64,000 bases of DNA from Fasciola hepatica (taxonomy: Eukaryota; Platyhelminthes; Trematoda; Plagiorchiida; Fasciolidae), in the NCBI GenBank assembly GCA_948099385.1, contig CANUEZ040000209.1, forward strand, positions 1,178,001-1,242,000. The letters are read 5' to 3'. The position numbers were made by a program, and so were the translations under genes. How positions within the stretch are numbered: the stretch's first letter is position 1; every line of letters starts with the position of its first letter. Below, piece after piece: positions 1 to 12,270 of the stretch. The notes beneath the pieces were generated by a model, which saw only the letters and a list, made by a program, of their open reading frames with translations, had not been told where the DNA came from and did not search any database.

Positions 1-975
1 TTCAAAATGAGGCCCCAATCATGTTCTCTTTTTCGGGAACTAATCACCGTGAAGGGGGTGCACACAATTCTTCCAGGGGGTAGAAATATTTTCTTCCCCC
101 TCCAACCTATCAGATTACTCCTTTCTCACCAATTAAAGCGGACTATATTTTATTTCCTGGCACTACCTCCGCCTGCTCAAGCACCTGACCGGTGGACCGA
201 CCCTCGTTTCTATCCCCGACCAATTGCTAAATTGGCACCCTAATAGATCCATACCTAGATTTCAGTCCGCTGTTGATTCTAAAAGCTGGCCTGTACTCTG
301 TGTATCTAGTCCATTCACGGATGAACAAATGAGAAAGACCGTAAAGGGTGTTGCAGTCATCAATAAAATTGTATTTTCCAAAATTGCACACTAGATTATT
401 CGTTCACATCCGTTTATTCAACTCGTTGCCATTGTGTTTGTCTTCAGGTTCCTCAGCTTGCAGAGAATTGACTTAGTAGTATGAACGTAGCGAAAAACGT
501 GGTTTTCACATGTGCTTCATAAACGTGTCGTTTAGCTACTAAGGCACATTCGTGTTTACAACTTCTGAGCCTGTAACACTGACGTTCCTTTTACGTGCAG
601 CGTCCGAAGCAATCACAGAAAAATCTGCGACCTATCATCTGGGATCTGAATGAAAAGAAAATTCCAGTCGAAATATGTTTTTGTTGTAACCGTGAAACTG
701 AGTAGGGAAAAATTGTGTTGCTTGGTCATTTCATGAAATTGAGAGAGTGTCATCCAAAGAGTACACCAGGTGATTCATAGCTTAGATGTGCATATTTCGC
801 AATTTCTCATTATTATGAGTTCAATCATATGAGGAAGATATAATAACGATTTTGCGTGTATACCTTTGCAGAAATGTAAACAAAGTTTTGAACGTTAATA
901 GAGATGTTTGTCTTAAACATGTTGACAGTAAAAATGAGTTTTTAATTTAAAAATCGGTGGATAAAGAATAATTGA
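1..975. other. Non-coding or unassigned DNA
   Basis: The first 250 bases are more GC-rich than what follows and hold a 78-residue open frame on the plus strand (7-243) that I do not recognise and that has no clear splice signals. The remainder is AT-rich with short frames only. Most likely intergenic or intronic. Confidence 0.4.
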
Positions 976-1141
976 CAAGGTAAACAAATCATCTCATTGG
1001 GGCCTGCCAATTTGGTAGATATCTCTTTCAAGCCTGATTTCGTAAAGAAAAATAGATGCAGGAGAAAGGATTTGTTCGATTACATCCATTTTGGGGACAA
1101 TTCGAATCCCGCGAGCTTGAATTGGCCAGCAGAACACACAA
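976..1141 (+). CDS. Candidate exon, CUB-like segment
   Basis: The frame is open from just after a TGA at 973-975 and ends at a usable donor (ACACAA|GTAAAT, GT at 1142). The translation contains VDISFKPDF, then a cysteine, then DLFDYIHFGD. This matches the pattern seen in CUB domains, where a hydrophobic strand with a phenylalanine is followed by a cysteine and an acidic DY-x-x-I-x-x-G/D motif. CUB domains are extracellular beta-sandwich modules of secreted or membrane proteins. I cannot find a convincing polypyrimidine acceptor on the 5' side, so the left edge is open. No neighbouring plus-strand exon confirms the gene. The CUB reading is an inference from a short motif. Confidence 0.33.
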
Positions 1142-1660
1142 GTAAATGTATCTCCATGATCTGCGAGGAACCTTTCCTGAAATGTTGCACAAATGAAACA
1201 AACGTTATGAAGAACTATGTGGGAGACATAAAATGTATTTTAGTGGATGCTTTTCATTGATTTTGTGCGAATAAGTGTTAGTTACGCGAATATTGGGAAT
1301 CAAAATGTATCATGGTTCCTGGTTTGGAGTGATGGGAAATTGTTTCATCGTTAGGAATCAAGTGGTTTGTGAAAACCATTGAAGTCTCATCTAGATGATA
1401 TGCTATTCAGATGTATCCTCAATTGTCTTAGTGAATAAAAGTGTGTCCGCTCTTTTAAAAAAATAATTTAGTTTTGTGTGAAGGGCACTCAATGTCGATT
1501 GAAATGATACACTGCGATTCCAGGGACTGGCATCTGTCAAATCGGCGTTTTAAATATATAGCAAAACCTGAAAATGAGTGTGAATTGCAGCATTTCCCAT
1601 ACATAATATATGATAATCGTAAGTTAGTGTCGCAAAGAAACATTCGCTTGATAAACTGAC

Positions 1661-1753
1661 CTCCTCAATGGCCGAGAAAGCCAATCCATCAGTTGTGAAC
1701 GAAATTGTGCCTGCGAAAGCTTGCAACTCCATTCGTTTGATGTCGATGCGGAT
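1661..1753 (-). CDS. Candidate exon of unassigned gene
   Basis: On the minus strand an open frame ends in a good donor (GAGGAG|GTCAGT, GT at 1660-1659). It encodes a segment containing DIKRMELQAFAG and FTTDGLAFSAIEE. The same frame continues upstream to 2086 with a single in-frame TAG near 1797, so an intron boundary probably lies between. No family recognised; a cadherin strand is possible because cadherin-like exons occur upstream on the same strand. Confidence 0.28.
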
Positions 1754-2499
1754 GTAGTGCAAATCGCTCATTGTGCACAGAAGTATAGTCCAGGGGCGCT
1801 AATCAAAAGGTAATCTCGCCAGCAATTTATATGTAACATACGCCGTGGAAATCCAATGGCTAATTGGATAGGGAGATGACCATGTTGTCACCTGGCAATC
1901 GCCAACCTTGTCCGACTTGTGGTCGACGAGATCAGTAAACTGATCTTTATGACGTGGGGGTATGTGAATGGATATAATGTATTCAGTTATACCGTGGGAG
2001 TTCAAAGGTAGAATTATGAAATTAATCAATGTGAACTGTGACGAACTTGAATAACTTGGTGATGGCGAGGAATCGGTTAGGTACATCAGATTTTAATCAC
2101 TATGTCCCATTGTAATTAGATATATACTTGTTCATCGTGTGATATTATTTAGTCGTAATTTGTCTATATCCTCATTTTTTATTTTGATGACTATCCCCTC
2201 TGCCATGGGTCAGACCAATCAACCTATTATATGAGTATTGCAGACTCACAGAGACGAAATCTGAAAAATGTGACAACTTTTCTCCTAAAATTAGGCATAT
2301 CTAATCAATCTCGTGGTTTAAGTCAATTTGCAACGGTCAAGATTAAAATTCAATAATAAGAGGTCAGAATTCTTAAATAATAATACACATCAACTTTCAA
2401 TTCTATCTGTCATGTTGTGGCTGGTTATTGAGACATAGTTGAGATGAACGTGGCAGAATGGATTGTTGTTACGATGCGTTGGAATGCTGCTGGTTACTG

Positions 2500-2620
2500 A
2501 GGGATCCCTTTTTCATTGTCGTGCACCAGACCACAGACGGCAGATCGGCTGTCTACGAGTCATAAGGTTGTGAGTTTGATTTCGCATCTTCGAGTGGTTT
2601 ATCAGATATGACTGATTCGA
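2500..2620 (+). repeat. Degenerate tRNA-derived SINE-like segment
   Basis: The stretch around 2540-2600 reads like the anticodon-to-TpsiC part of a tRNA-derived SINE head: CGGCTGTCTACGAG, then TCATAAGGTTGTGAG, then TTTGATTTC, which resembles a B box (GTTCGANTCC) with several changes. No target-site duplication or tail was delimited. It is short and worn. Confidence is limited because a B-box-like word alone is weak evidence. Confidence 0.3.
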
Positions 2621-2699
2621 GTAGATTTGCCGTTACCTAAATGCGCAAAAGTGTGAACATGTTTACTTGCAAGTTGATGAATTTACCACGGTTGATGAC

Positions 2700-4100
2700 A
2701 AAGTCTGAGAACTAGATTTCAAGCTCTGTGACGGGAATCGTCTAAAATCACTTACGATTTATATCGGCTAGGGATAATATATTATGGAACCAGAAAGGAA
2801 CCACATAATACAAATACCCATTGTTGAGATTATATAACAGGTTTGTCATATGGAGCGAGCGCGTGGTTTGGTAGGATATGTTCCTCCTATGAACCATGAT
2901 GAATAGAAATATTCTGACCAGTACTCACCGCAGGCTGAATGTAAGACAACGTTTCTCAACCCATAGGTAAGAGCCTGTTCATGACCATCAATGGGATGCT
3001 CCAATTCACAAAATACCATTAATGTTAACGATAATATTGCGAGTCTGGAATATTTTTAACAATCGAAGGTTTGGTTGAATTGAACATTGACGGTCATATT
3101 CCACGTATCGCCGGCAAACAATTCACTAGTCTGAAACACGAGCGGAAATGTGGCAATGGTGCTGATCAGAAATTAGGCTGAGTAGTTGCTTTGATTAATC
3201 TCGTGTTTTTGCATGCCTTGTCATAATTTTAAATGTCGAGATATGTTAATAACAAAAGTTTCTATTTTAAAATACCTGAAATATTTCGAATCATTCGGTC
3301 AGCACTTCTGTAGCCTCGAGATCAGTGTTCCAAATGACGTTTCCATGTTTTGTAAACAGGTTATTTCAAATTAGAAAACCTTGGACATTGGTAGCTTCCG
3401 TCAGAGTAGTTATTATCTGGCTCGGATTATTCTACCCTTTAAGATGAAAAAATACTAGAACATGAACAATTTTGAGTTTTATGGTCTTTTGAACTCCGTT
3501 ATTTACTTTGCGATCAATAAATTTATCCCAAATAACGGGAGCGTTTTTTGTTTGCTTTACTCGCCTGCATATGACACAATATTCTGAAATCATTCAACTG
3601 GCTGCACACTCGGACGTGATTCACACACAGTTTTCTAGATTTTTCAGTCACACAAATTGTTGTGAATAAGTTTCTCAACTTAAACAGCCTCATCATATTC
3701 CAGATCCTAGGATGGTAACATTGTATTGCATTCGTCACCACTATTTTCATCTAGGAGGCTTCTAGTCTCTCTCCTTTTTTCATTTCGATTGCACACATGT
3801 TTAGTGTGCAACGTTACCGGTTACTGTTTTTCTCAGTTTCACAAATATTGCCACAATAAATACGCAAAAGAGATTTGTCTCGATGAAGTCCCTATGAAGC
3901 CCCTTATGCTCAAAATAACGTTAGCATTAAAGCTGCTATAACTCTACATACCGGTAATTTTCGATTCACAGTGGCTGGTTGGGTTAAAAATTGAGTGACC
4001 TTGGTTAATGTGACTTAGTTGTCGGATTAATATGTTAAATGAAATATTAAAATTTTAATTTACAAAAAATATTGTGAAAGTAAATGCAAGATTCATTGCA
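2700..4100. other. AT-rich non-coding stretch
   Basis: Only short frames (60-75 codons) on both strands, with low-complexity residue composition and no recognised motif. No repeat shared with the rest of the window was seen. Probably intronic if the flanking cadherin-like exons belong to one gene. Confidence 0.4.
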
Positions 4101-4117
4101 CGAGGTGATTTCCTAAC

Positions 4118-4183
4118 TGATAAACCAGTGCGGATCCAGTTGGTAACAGATCTCATTTCCCTGAGTGTCAACCACACTCGCGT
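4118..4183 (-). CDS. Candidate cadherin-repeat exon (66 bp)
   Basis: The acceptor on the minus strand is very strong (CTCCGTCTCCTTCCGCCAG at the boundary 4184/4183). Read with two leading bases, the exon encodes ASVVDTQGNEICYQLDPHWF, which resembles the cadherin pattern of an acidic residue and G-N followed by I-x-Y-x-L and a phenylalanine. The two leading bases complete a codon with the single trailing base of the candidate exon at 8913-8742, giving aspartate, so the two are phase-compatible. The donor (ATCA|GTTAGG) is mediocre. Cadherin repeats are calcium-binding extracellular adhesion modules. The assignment is inferred and the exon is short. Confidence 0.38.
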
Positions 4184-4299
4184 CTGGCGGAAGGAGACGG
4201 AGATGAATGACATCCCAACAGCAGACTCACCATGAACGGTAAGTTCATGCCGTAGAACAAGATTATTTGCTTTTCTAGGCAAAACCTGTATGTTATTTC

Positions 4300-7200
4300 A
4301 TGGAAGCGTTCTTCGCTCAATGAATCCGATTAGTATTCCAGATACGTCTAATTTACCAAGTCAGAATGTCTTTCAGCGAAACCAAATTGATTCAAGGCAA
4401 CTTGCCGTGTCGAGTGACAAAAGAGGTTGCATACATTTGAATTCTGATCAAATATAATTGTGATTTTGGATTTCAAACTGGTGAATCCACGATACTGCAG
4501 ATGATAAAGTTTCACACTTGCCGCCACACCAGCTGATAATTGAAATGTGAATGAAATGGAGTTACCTTTTTCGAGAAAAGTTAAGCTGTTCTTTCACGAG
4601 TCGAATGGGTTTCACGCATGGAACAAGCAATGACTTATGTTCTTCTTCTCATATTGTTAGAATATTAGCCTAGAAACGGAAATAACTCCTTCGGATCCAT
4701 GTTATTAGAAGAGAAGTAATGATTCATAGGAAACGTTATGACAATTCACACTTAAAGATGGGACATATTTCCATTTTTGCATCTCTATGATCCTGTTGGA
4801 TATGGAAACACGAAATTCAATAACCTATCACGTTTCAATCATCTTTGGGATGTGGGGCAGTCCGTATATCATAGGTTTCTTCCAGGGTGTTTTACTCTAA
4901 GAAAATAATGAATTGATTCCAAAAGTCCATGATGTTCGACAGTACCAGCCGCAGTTCTGTCACCGGTCAATGTATTGAATAGTACACGCAAATTACGTGG
5001 CTTACAAATCCGACCAAATTACGACGCAAACGTCAAAACAATGTTTGTACAACGAAGAATACAGACGGAACTAAGGTGGGATATTTAGCGCGTGCATTTT
5101 GCTTGTAGATGGAAACTACGAGTTGTTCGGACAATAGGGACATAAATGAACAACGACACGTGAAGTTTCAAAATATAGTGTATGCTGTTTTGGCTCATTC
5201 AAATTCAGCTATTCAGAAGACACTCCTGACCATGATATCCATCCGTTTTGTTCAATGTGGTGTTCTTATTCATGTGTGTTTAATGCACATTCCTGACCCA
5301 AGCGCTGTTGTGTAGAACCAAAACCACTGACCGACATTAACCTTGAGATGTTTCGGTATTTTTCAGGATTGCATTTATCACTACTGTGTTCCTAAACGGA
5401 TAATAAAAGGAAAGCAGTTTTCCAGGCTGTAGTGGGAGGCGTATCGTTGCGAAATACATGCATCAACCAAATGAATCTGTTGCGTGATGCAACAATATGA
5501 AATCCTGTTATACACAATACATCAAAAGTAGAATGCGGCAGATACAGCATCAAGTACAATGAAGTATGATATGGTTTGTGTACACTGTAAAAGTGATACC
5601 TTTAAAAGTCTGTTGTAGTGATTTTAAAGAAGGCTACTCCTGATTATCTCAAAATGTGTCATCGAGCTCAAGGACACAATTATCGAGATAGCAATCGCGA
5701 TCGCTGAATTCATATTAGACATGATTGAAGAATGAGATCGGTCGGAATAGGAAGCACATTTCTCCATCAAATAGTGAACATTGTTGGTAGCTTCTCGTCT
5801 GCTAATGGGAAGACTACTATGTATATGCCAGACTAATAAAGGATCTAATGAATTGAAACGCTCGTTGAAATATTTGACAATAATGAAGAATGTAGCTAAT
5901 CCACTTCGTCGAAGAGGTAGACTTGTGAATATTCCACCGGAAAGGGATTTCACTCCTACCCGTGAGACAAAGAATGATCCATTTTCTCATTTCTTTTGAA
6001 AATGAAACCTTTCGCAGAATGCGTATTACGCGCAGAGTGGTCAGAAAAAATGATCCTTCAAAGAAGCCAGTTTTCATTAGAGCTTCTGTTTATTTCGGTA
6101 TTCGGTGGAAGTCAGTTTGATGAAAATTGTCTTGCGATAGCATATGGGGTTGCATATTTTTAATCTCACAAGGCGGAACCTTTTTCAAAGGCCGTTATGT
6201 CTTATCAAAGGTTTCCTACTGGGGAGTAGCCATATAGAGCAACAATCAGACTTTGCCATTCAAGATATAAACTCTATCCTGAAGACTGCCAGATAGCCGA
6301 CGAAGAATGTGTGTCTGCATATCATTGGTAAACAGTGTTTTGCCAAATACACTCAAAGGCGAATTTGAAATGTTCCGAAAATTGTCGGTTACTAGCAAAT
6401 ATCTTTTCCTTTTAACGTAATATTATTCCGTTGCTCTTGTGAAATGCCAACTGATAATGTTTCAGTCATTCGGTTCCCGTCTAACGTGCCTTCAATGTAT
6501 ATCAACGCTCGTGTTTGCTTGGAATTCTGCACAATGTGTAAGTTTCACTTCAACCTCTTTATTAATGTGCGGTAAAGATTAATCTTCTGTTACACGTGAA
6601 GAAGACGAAGGCAGTCAAGAGAATTAGGAAATCACTTGTCCTAACGATATGATGAAACTTTAACGGGCAATTCACTTTCCTATGTCTATTACCACAAAAA
6701 TTCAGTCAGCATATTTTTATACGATGCTGGGAAATGTGGAGTAATTTATCTGCTAAATTCGAGGAGGGTTTGAGTCATCGATAAGAGAGTGTGCTGCTAT
6801 TTTGCTGACGGAGATAGTCAACTCTTTATCGTTCATTCATCAGTGTCAAACTCGGCCTATACATTGGGTCCTCTCAAACTGATGGAACTGTTTTTCTTTT
6901 ATTCCAATGTTTCGATCAATTCAGATTATTCCGAAACCTGAAAAAGTGCTCTGCTGAGAGCTGCGGACGTCCAGATGAAATTATTCTTTTCACTTTTTAA
7001 TTAAGATATTAAAAAACTTGTTCCACTAACCCATTTATTTATATTTTTTGGGGAACGATTATTGCCAAGTCAAATGATAGCAATACTTTGGATGTAAAAC
7101 AATGTTCGCTTGTGAATTTCTAAAAAAAATAATTACCTTATGAGTTTCGTTGAGCGGTACCTGAATAGGAAATGATATGAAAGTGTCGTTCGTTTTGTAC

Positions 7201-7300
7201 CTATAAGGTCGTTATTTTTTTGCAATAACCTCAAACTAATGGTTTTCCCACCTGATAAAACAATGTCTGCCAAAATGAAAGTAGCAAATTACCCAACCAC
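4300..7300. other. Non-coding stretch with unassigned frames
   Basis: Several 70-110 codon frames occur on both strands (for example minus 5953-5624 and 6077-5817), but they overlap one another, lack paired splice sites that I could defend, and match no family I know. No mobile-element motif seen. Confidence 0.35.
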
Positions 7301-7330
7301 AAATACAGTGAACCGTTTGTGTATTTTCAG

Positions 7331-7406
7331 ATCGGAAACGAATTGGATTATACCGGCGATTCTTCCAAACAAGACCAACATAAGTTGTGTCCACACAGAG
7401 GTTGCA
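7331..7406 (+). CDS. Candidate 76 bp internal exon
   Basis: Bounded by a good acceptor (TTTGTGTATTTTCAG, ending at 7330) and an excellent donor (TTGCA|GTAAGTATAT, GT at 7407). Two of the three frames are open across it. One gives SETNWIIPAILPNKTNISCV, with an N-glycosylation-type NKT. No family recognised. The opposite strand carries a longer but unsupported frame downstream. The call rests on the splice signals alone. Confidence 0.25.
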
Positions 7407-8006
7407 GTAAGTATATTAGTGGCCTAATGTTTGGGCGAAGCACACATATTTCACGGAAAACGCAATGACGACAAAAAGTTTCCCATTTGGCATAGCCCGC
7501 ACTTGTCTCATATTCTTCCCTATAACCGTGTCAAGAAAAATATTCATTGAATTTATATTGGTTTTCTTATTTACGGTGCCCTGGATTTCTTGAGAGGTCG
7601 TCTTTTGAATGTATTTGCTACGTCCCCTTAGTGTCCACAATTCTTTGTCCGGCCCAGTTGATGGAATTTCTTCCCGCTCCTCTCTTTGTGAAGATATCAT
7701 TGCTCCTCCCTTTTCCTTGGTTAGTTAATTTTTAGGACTCTCACATTCTGTCCCCAGGACAAAATTCCATATTAGAAATGTGCCTGCTATTCACAAAATC
7801 ACAAAAAGAAAAGTTTTGATGTAACTTTTTTGAATTTTACCCCAGTTTCCAAGTGACCAACATAACTTGTTCATTAGCAAAGAAATTAATTTGGAAATAG
7901 CGCTCAGTACTCACTAAAAAATCAATCTCAGACTTCATATCTCCCGAATTCATCCTCTCCTAATAGCTTCCTGTTTGTGTGAACCCATGTTTATCTTTTA
8001 CAGAAC

Positions 8007-8136
8007 CTTGCCTATTAGATCAAGTTCCTCGTCTTCAATGAGTTCAGAATGAGTATAGTATCTGTGAGCCACTCCCTCAAGCCGCTCGTATATACTTCGC
8101 CCACACGTTATCGACGAAATTACTTTATATGAATTA
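8007..8136 (-). CDS. Candidate 130 bp exon, unassigned
   Basis: Minus-strand acceptor ATTATTTCCACTAG ends at 8137. The open frame includes ISSITCGRSIYERLEG and ELIEDEELDLIGK and stops at CAAG|GTTCTG. Composition looks like real protein, but the donor is weak, and a strong plus-strand acceptor (TTTATCTTTTACAG, ending near 8003) competes for the same place. It is not in phase for direct splicing to the 8913-8742 exon. No family identified. Confidence 0.25.
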
Positions 8137-8741
8137 CTAGTGGAAATAATGAATCCACACTGATTTACAATCATAAATCCTGATTGATTCACTTATTCGA
8201 TAATTTTCAATTCGTATTAGTCTCAGCAGCAAAATCCATGTGGCGAATTTTGGTCACACTAATCATTTCGATTTTCCATTTAATATGAAATTTGTCTAGC
8301 CTATTCGCGCACGACATTTTGATGAACAGGCTTATGTTGCGTTTATTCTCAATTTCATTTTCTTCAGTTGCATCATTCAACTCCGGTCCCGATATGATAC
8401 CAGTAATTAACCCCGAAGTGTTGTACTCGGCCGCACCTAAACTCTCATTTCAAACAAACTGTCCCTCAATTTTCTCACAATCTGTTCTCCACATCAGTTT
8501 ATTATTTTGCTAATTCTCACCAAAATTCTCCTCTGTGGGCAGTAATTGGTAATACTTTTGGAAGCATTACTAATATTTTTGGTTATTTGTACTTGGTACT
8601 TAGTTGATGTATTCATGTGTGCTGGTGAATCGAACTGGATCAAATGCAAGACGACATTGCACATCACAGTATTTTCCTCTTCTCATTATGTTTGAGCCGA
8701 AAAATTGCACCTCGTTTATTGGAGATCTGCGTTTTTCTTAC

Positions 8742-8913
8742 CCGTAGATGTGATTTTTACTAAATTGATCTGAATTTTGTTTTGCTGGATTTCATTGAGT
8801 TCCGTGAAGTTCTGCACACTTGCTTTGGAGTCCACGTACATCCCGTTTGTTAGCCGAATAACTTTTACAATGCACTGAGGTTTATTAGAGTTCAGGGATT
8901 TTGGACACGTCAC
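8742..8913 (-). CDS. Candidate cadherin-like exon (172 bp)
   Basis: Both splice sites are near-consensus on the minus strand: acceptor TCTTTTTCCTTTAG (boundary 8914/8913) and donor CTACGG|GTAAGAAA (GT at 8741-8740). The frame is fully open for 57 codons plus one base. It contains VTCPKS, a second cysteine, RLTNGMYVDSKASV, NFTELNEIQ and INLVKITSTG. The G-M-Y-V strand followed by an acidic loop and an alternating hydrophobic strand fits the C-terminal half of a cadherin repeat. An integrin-alpha calf region was considered because of the C-x(9)-C spacing and hydrophobic pattern. The trailing base fits the phase of the exon at 4183. That this is a real exon is better supported than its family. 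Confidence 0.48.
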
Positions 8914-10027
8914 CTAAAGGAAAAAGATTCATGTATTACCCTCGTCCAGAAAATAAACATCTTGATAACATTTTTATTGGGTCTGTTCGTTTGAAGTTTT
9001 TCAGTAAACTTGGACACGGACAAATGTACCTGGAGGAAAATGATAAATATTCATCAGTCTGATCAGTCGAAATAACGTCAGATTTTCCCAGTGTACACTG
9101 TAAGAAAATGAATTTTTGGCGAAAAAATCAAGCTTTTTTACTTGATTTCATGCGGTTCCGAATCTCAACAAACTACAATCAGGTATCAGTTGCACACACG
9201 AACAAATGATTTCAATGATAAACGAAAAGAATACTAACGCTTGTGTTATAGTTTGTTCAAACTGAAACGAGCTTCAGTCGGTAAATACAGTAATTATGCT
9301 GGAATAAATTGCATAAATCTATTTAATTTTTCCTCAATTTCACTCATACATATACAAACCGGTTCTTTTCATTTCATTTGATACTCTCAAATCACAAGAT
9401 ATTTCTTCACCGCTCGGGTCTGTGGATGCATACATTGAACTCAGTCCACGAGTGTCAAAATTGATTTTAGTACATACAGCTTGCATTTATATCGGTTTTG
9501 TCAGTACTGCATGCTCTAATCTAGATATTATGAATGTGTGACCAAATCTGAACATCAATTTATCGGACCCGGTGTTGCACTATGTTTGCATGTTAGTCTG
9601 AATTTAGATGATTGTAACGTTCATATACTACAACATGGGACACAATTTGACGTAAAATGGCGTGCATACAGGAAAGAAATTCGTAAATAAATTTTAAAAT
9701 TTTAAGATTTCATATCTTAGAACAATAATGGTACGAGAACGAGAGACTGTTTAGCAAGTAGTCATATGTAAGCTGAAGATCTTGGGGTGGGATTAAACAA
9801 AGGCTCAGTGACGGGATTTCTACTCCAAAGTGAAATTTGGTAAAGAGTTTCTATATAGCGGTTAGATTGCAGCTTGCATGAGTATTTGACAAGCATTAGT
9901 GACTAAATTGGAATTGAAAAAAGGTGTTACATTTGCATTTCACAAGTGGAACTGCAGAGCAACGTGTTCAACAGGGTTCGTATCTTTATGGTATTCTTTA
10001 TTAGAACTCTAATTTTCCATGGAGAAA

Positions 10028-10216
10028 CTAAAAATGTATAGGTTGTGTATTTTGCAGATCTTGTGATGTATGTGTGAGCTGTTTCAAACTGGGACCAATC
10101 ACAGGCGAACTGCCGTCTGGATTCAGACTATCTTCTGATTCATTCAGAAACGGGGGTATCTGGTTAATGAGACCAAAATGGAATATTGCTTTTCGATGAA
10201 AACTAACGTTCCCCAT
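10028..10216 (-). CDS. Open frame, possible exon
   Basis: A 62-codon minus-strand frame with soluble, serine/proline-rich composition (includes PPFLNESEDSLNPDG and SPVIGPSLKQ). It could be an exon of the same minus-strand gene as the cadherin-like exons on either side. No definite splice pair was chosen and no family is recognised. Confidence 0.2.
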   Translation of the reverse strand: MGNVSFHRKAIFHFGLINQIPPFLNESEDSLNPDGSSPVIGPSLKQLTHTSQDLQNTQPIHF

Positions 10217-11948
10217 GACAAAACCGGGGTTATTGAGTCGCTACCAATGTGGTGCCGGTTTATTCCATGATCTGCACTCTAACACACAAAATAAGGGAAC
10301 AGTATTCGTACCTCAAGGCGTGTTATTTTTAACTCTTCTGTTTTATAGTATCCACGAGCAAACTCAACGAGGATTTTGTTCTTTTGCTTCGTGAAAATTT
10401 GCTTTGATGTTTGAACTCATGGTCATCAAGAGTACAGCAACTGGCTGTTCTTTCATCCACTTGTTTTCAAGTTCATCCATTTATCATGAACTACGTTTAC
10501 ATACAGCGTAGCGTGATAAGATTAAAGGGTTACTCGTTCTAGAGAATCGCTGATCTCCGGTAGCTTGGAGTTGCTCCGCCACATTCATCTTTCACAACTT
10601 CACGAATAACTAAGGCTAGTCAAGAATTAGTGCAGAATGAAGCAGAATGACGGTTTCGAAAGCTGAATTCATACCATCTAATGAGAAAAATACAGGAAAA
10701 TAAACAACGGAAATTCTCTAGGCTCATGATGGTATGAAATCATCTTTAGGTGTTGCAGTAATTGCAGTGTATTTCTCGAGTTAGTCATGAAAACCGTTAA
10801 CCACTGATAAACTGAAAGATTCATCGGCTTATCCGGTTGGTTCCATAGTTCGTGAAACTGAGTTAGCTTTTACTCACTGATGATATAAACACTGACCGAT
10901 TTCATATACTCCCTCAGTACACACAGCAAACCGTTTCATGTTGCTGATTCATAGTTATACGTTATCCATGGCATAATATAATTACGATAGAGTGGTTTGA
11001 CAATTTACATTAAGCTTTTTATCCACTGACTGATATTAGTCAAAACGTTGGTGCTTCCTAAGACCACATGGAACCAATCACGACCAGTTTAGATCTCCTC
11101 GGAACTGATACCGATGCGGATAGAGATTGTCTGAAAAGTGGAAATAGGCCATACCACAAAAAAGTCCCACAGTGCAACTGGTTTATAAAAAAGTGGGGAA
11201 ATTTAGGTAGCATTGTGGAATATGTACTTGATCTCTATCAACTGCCCTTGTGAACTCAGTATGTCACGTTTCTTCTAACAAATAAGCCGGATGTTTATCC
11301 ATCACTAGTTTATTTTCCGTAAACAGACACATAGTTTGTTATACCGCAAGCGGTGACATCAGTGTCGAATCATGTTTTCGTTTATATATGAATCAAAGGA
11401 TCTGCGGGGATCCCGGATAAAAAAATTACCTCAGTTAAAGTAAACCTTTTAGCGTTATTACAGCCTGGTACACACTGCGATCACCGTAGGCTGAGCGCTT
11501 TACCAGTCGATTCTTATAACAAAAACACCACATGAATTGCCGACAACCTTCAGAGAAGCAAAAGCTTCGATAATTCGTGGGGTGTCATTGAATGGTACAC
11601 GATTTCATGAATCCTAAAGATTTCGTGTTATATCCGCGATGAATTTTCCCCACTGACTGTCCTCAACGAGGCATTACAGTGGGAAATGTCGTACAACTGT
11701 GCTATTCACTTCGGATTCACGCAAAGGTGTTAGGTCCGTTAGTTGCTCCCTACACATGCTGGTTTCTATTTGTGGGACATACGTTCTATGCAAACGTTTT
11801 GAGGAGAATTGTGAAATGTACCAAATTACTTGTCACCACTACTTTCAATTATATATAGTCGTATATTAGCAGAGTACCAGGGACTGACTGACTCACCTCT
11901 GAGGGGCTCATCACGTTCATGTGAGACAATCTATGTTATGAGTCCCAC

Positions 11949-12270
11949 GCATGTGAGCCAATGTAGCATGCAATATGAAGGCGAATCGCTGTCGGTGTAT
12001 CTGATTGATTAGGACCTGACTGGAGTGTCGCATGAACGGTGATAAAAAGCGAAATGGGATGCAATGTGGGACCCAAAATTATTTCTCCAGTTCTTGAATC
12101 GATCGAGATTTTATCAAAACCGGTAGAATCATCCTGAATCCAGAAACGTACATCACCCGAGGACTCCAAGTCATCCAACTGTAGATGGACCACCGACGGT
12201 CGACGTGTCTTCGTTGCCCGAATAAATGTAAAGTGATAAACTGATTCGCTGAATATAACTGCCTGAACAG
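11949..12270 (-). CDS. Cadherin-repeat exon
   Basis: The minus-strand acceptor is very strong (TTTTCCTTCCATATCTACAG, boundary 12271/12270). The frame, with two leading bases, runs from VIFSESVYHFTF through a central DDSTGFDKISIDSRTGEI to ILGPTL and LFITVHATLQSG. This is the order expected for one extracellular cadherin repeat: F-x-x-x-x-Y-x-F at the start, F-x-I-D-x-x-T-G-x-I in the middle, then a long alternating hydrophobic strand. The usual LDRE and DxNDNxP calcium motifs are not evident, so the repeat may be divergent. The 3' edge at 11949 (ATGC|GTGGGA) is a guess; the frame stays open to 11936. Cadherins are surface adhesion proteins. This is the best host-gene evidence in the window. 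Confidence 0.62.

Noticed and set aside
8742..8913. Integrin alpha calf-domain exon
   Set aside because: The cysteine spacing is suggestive, but cadherin-like exons nearby on the same strand and in phase make cadherin the simpler reading. Neither is proven.
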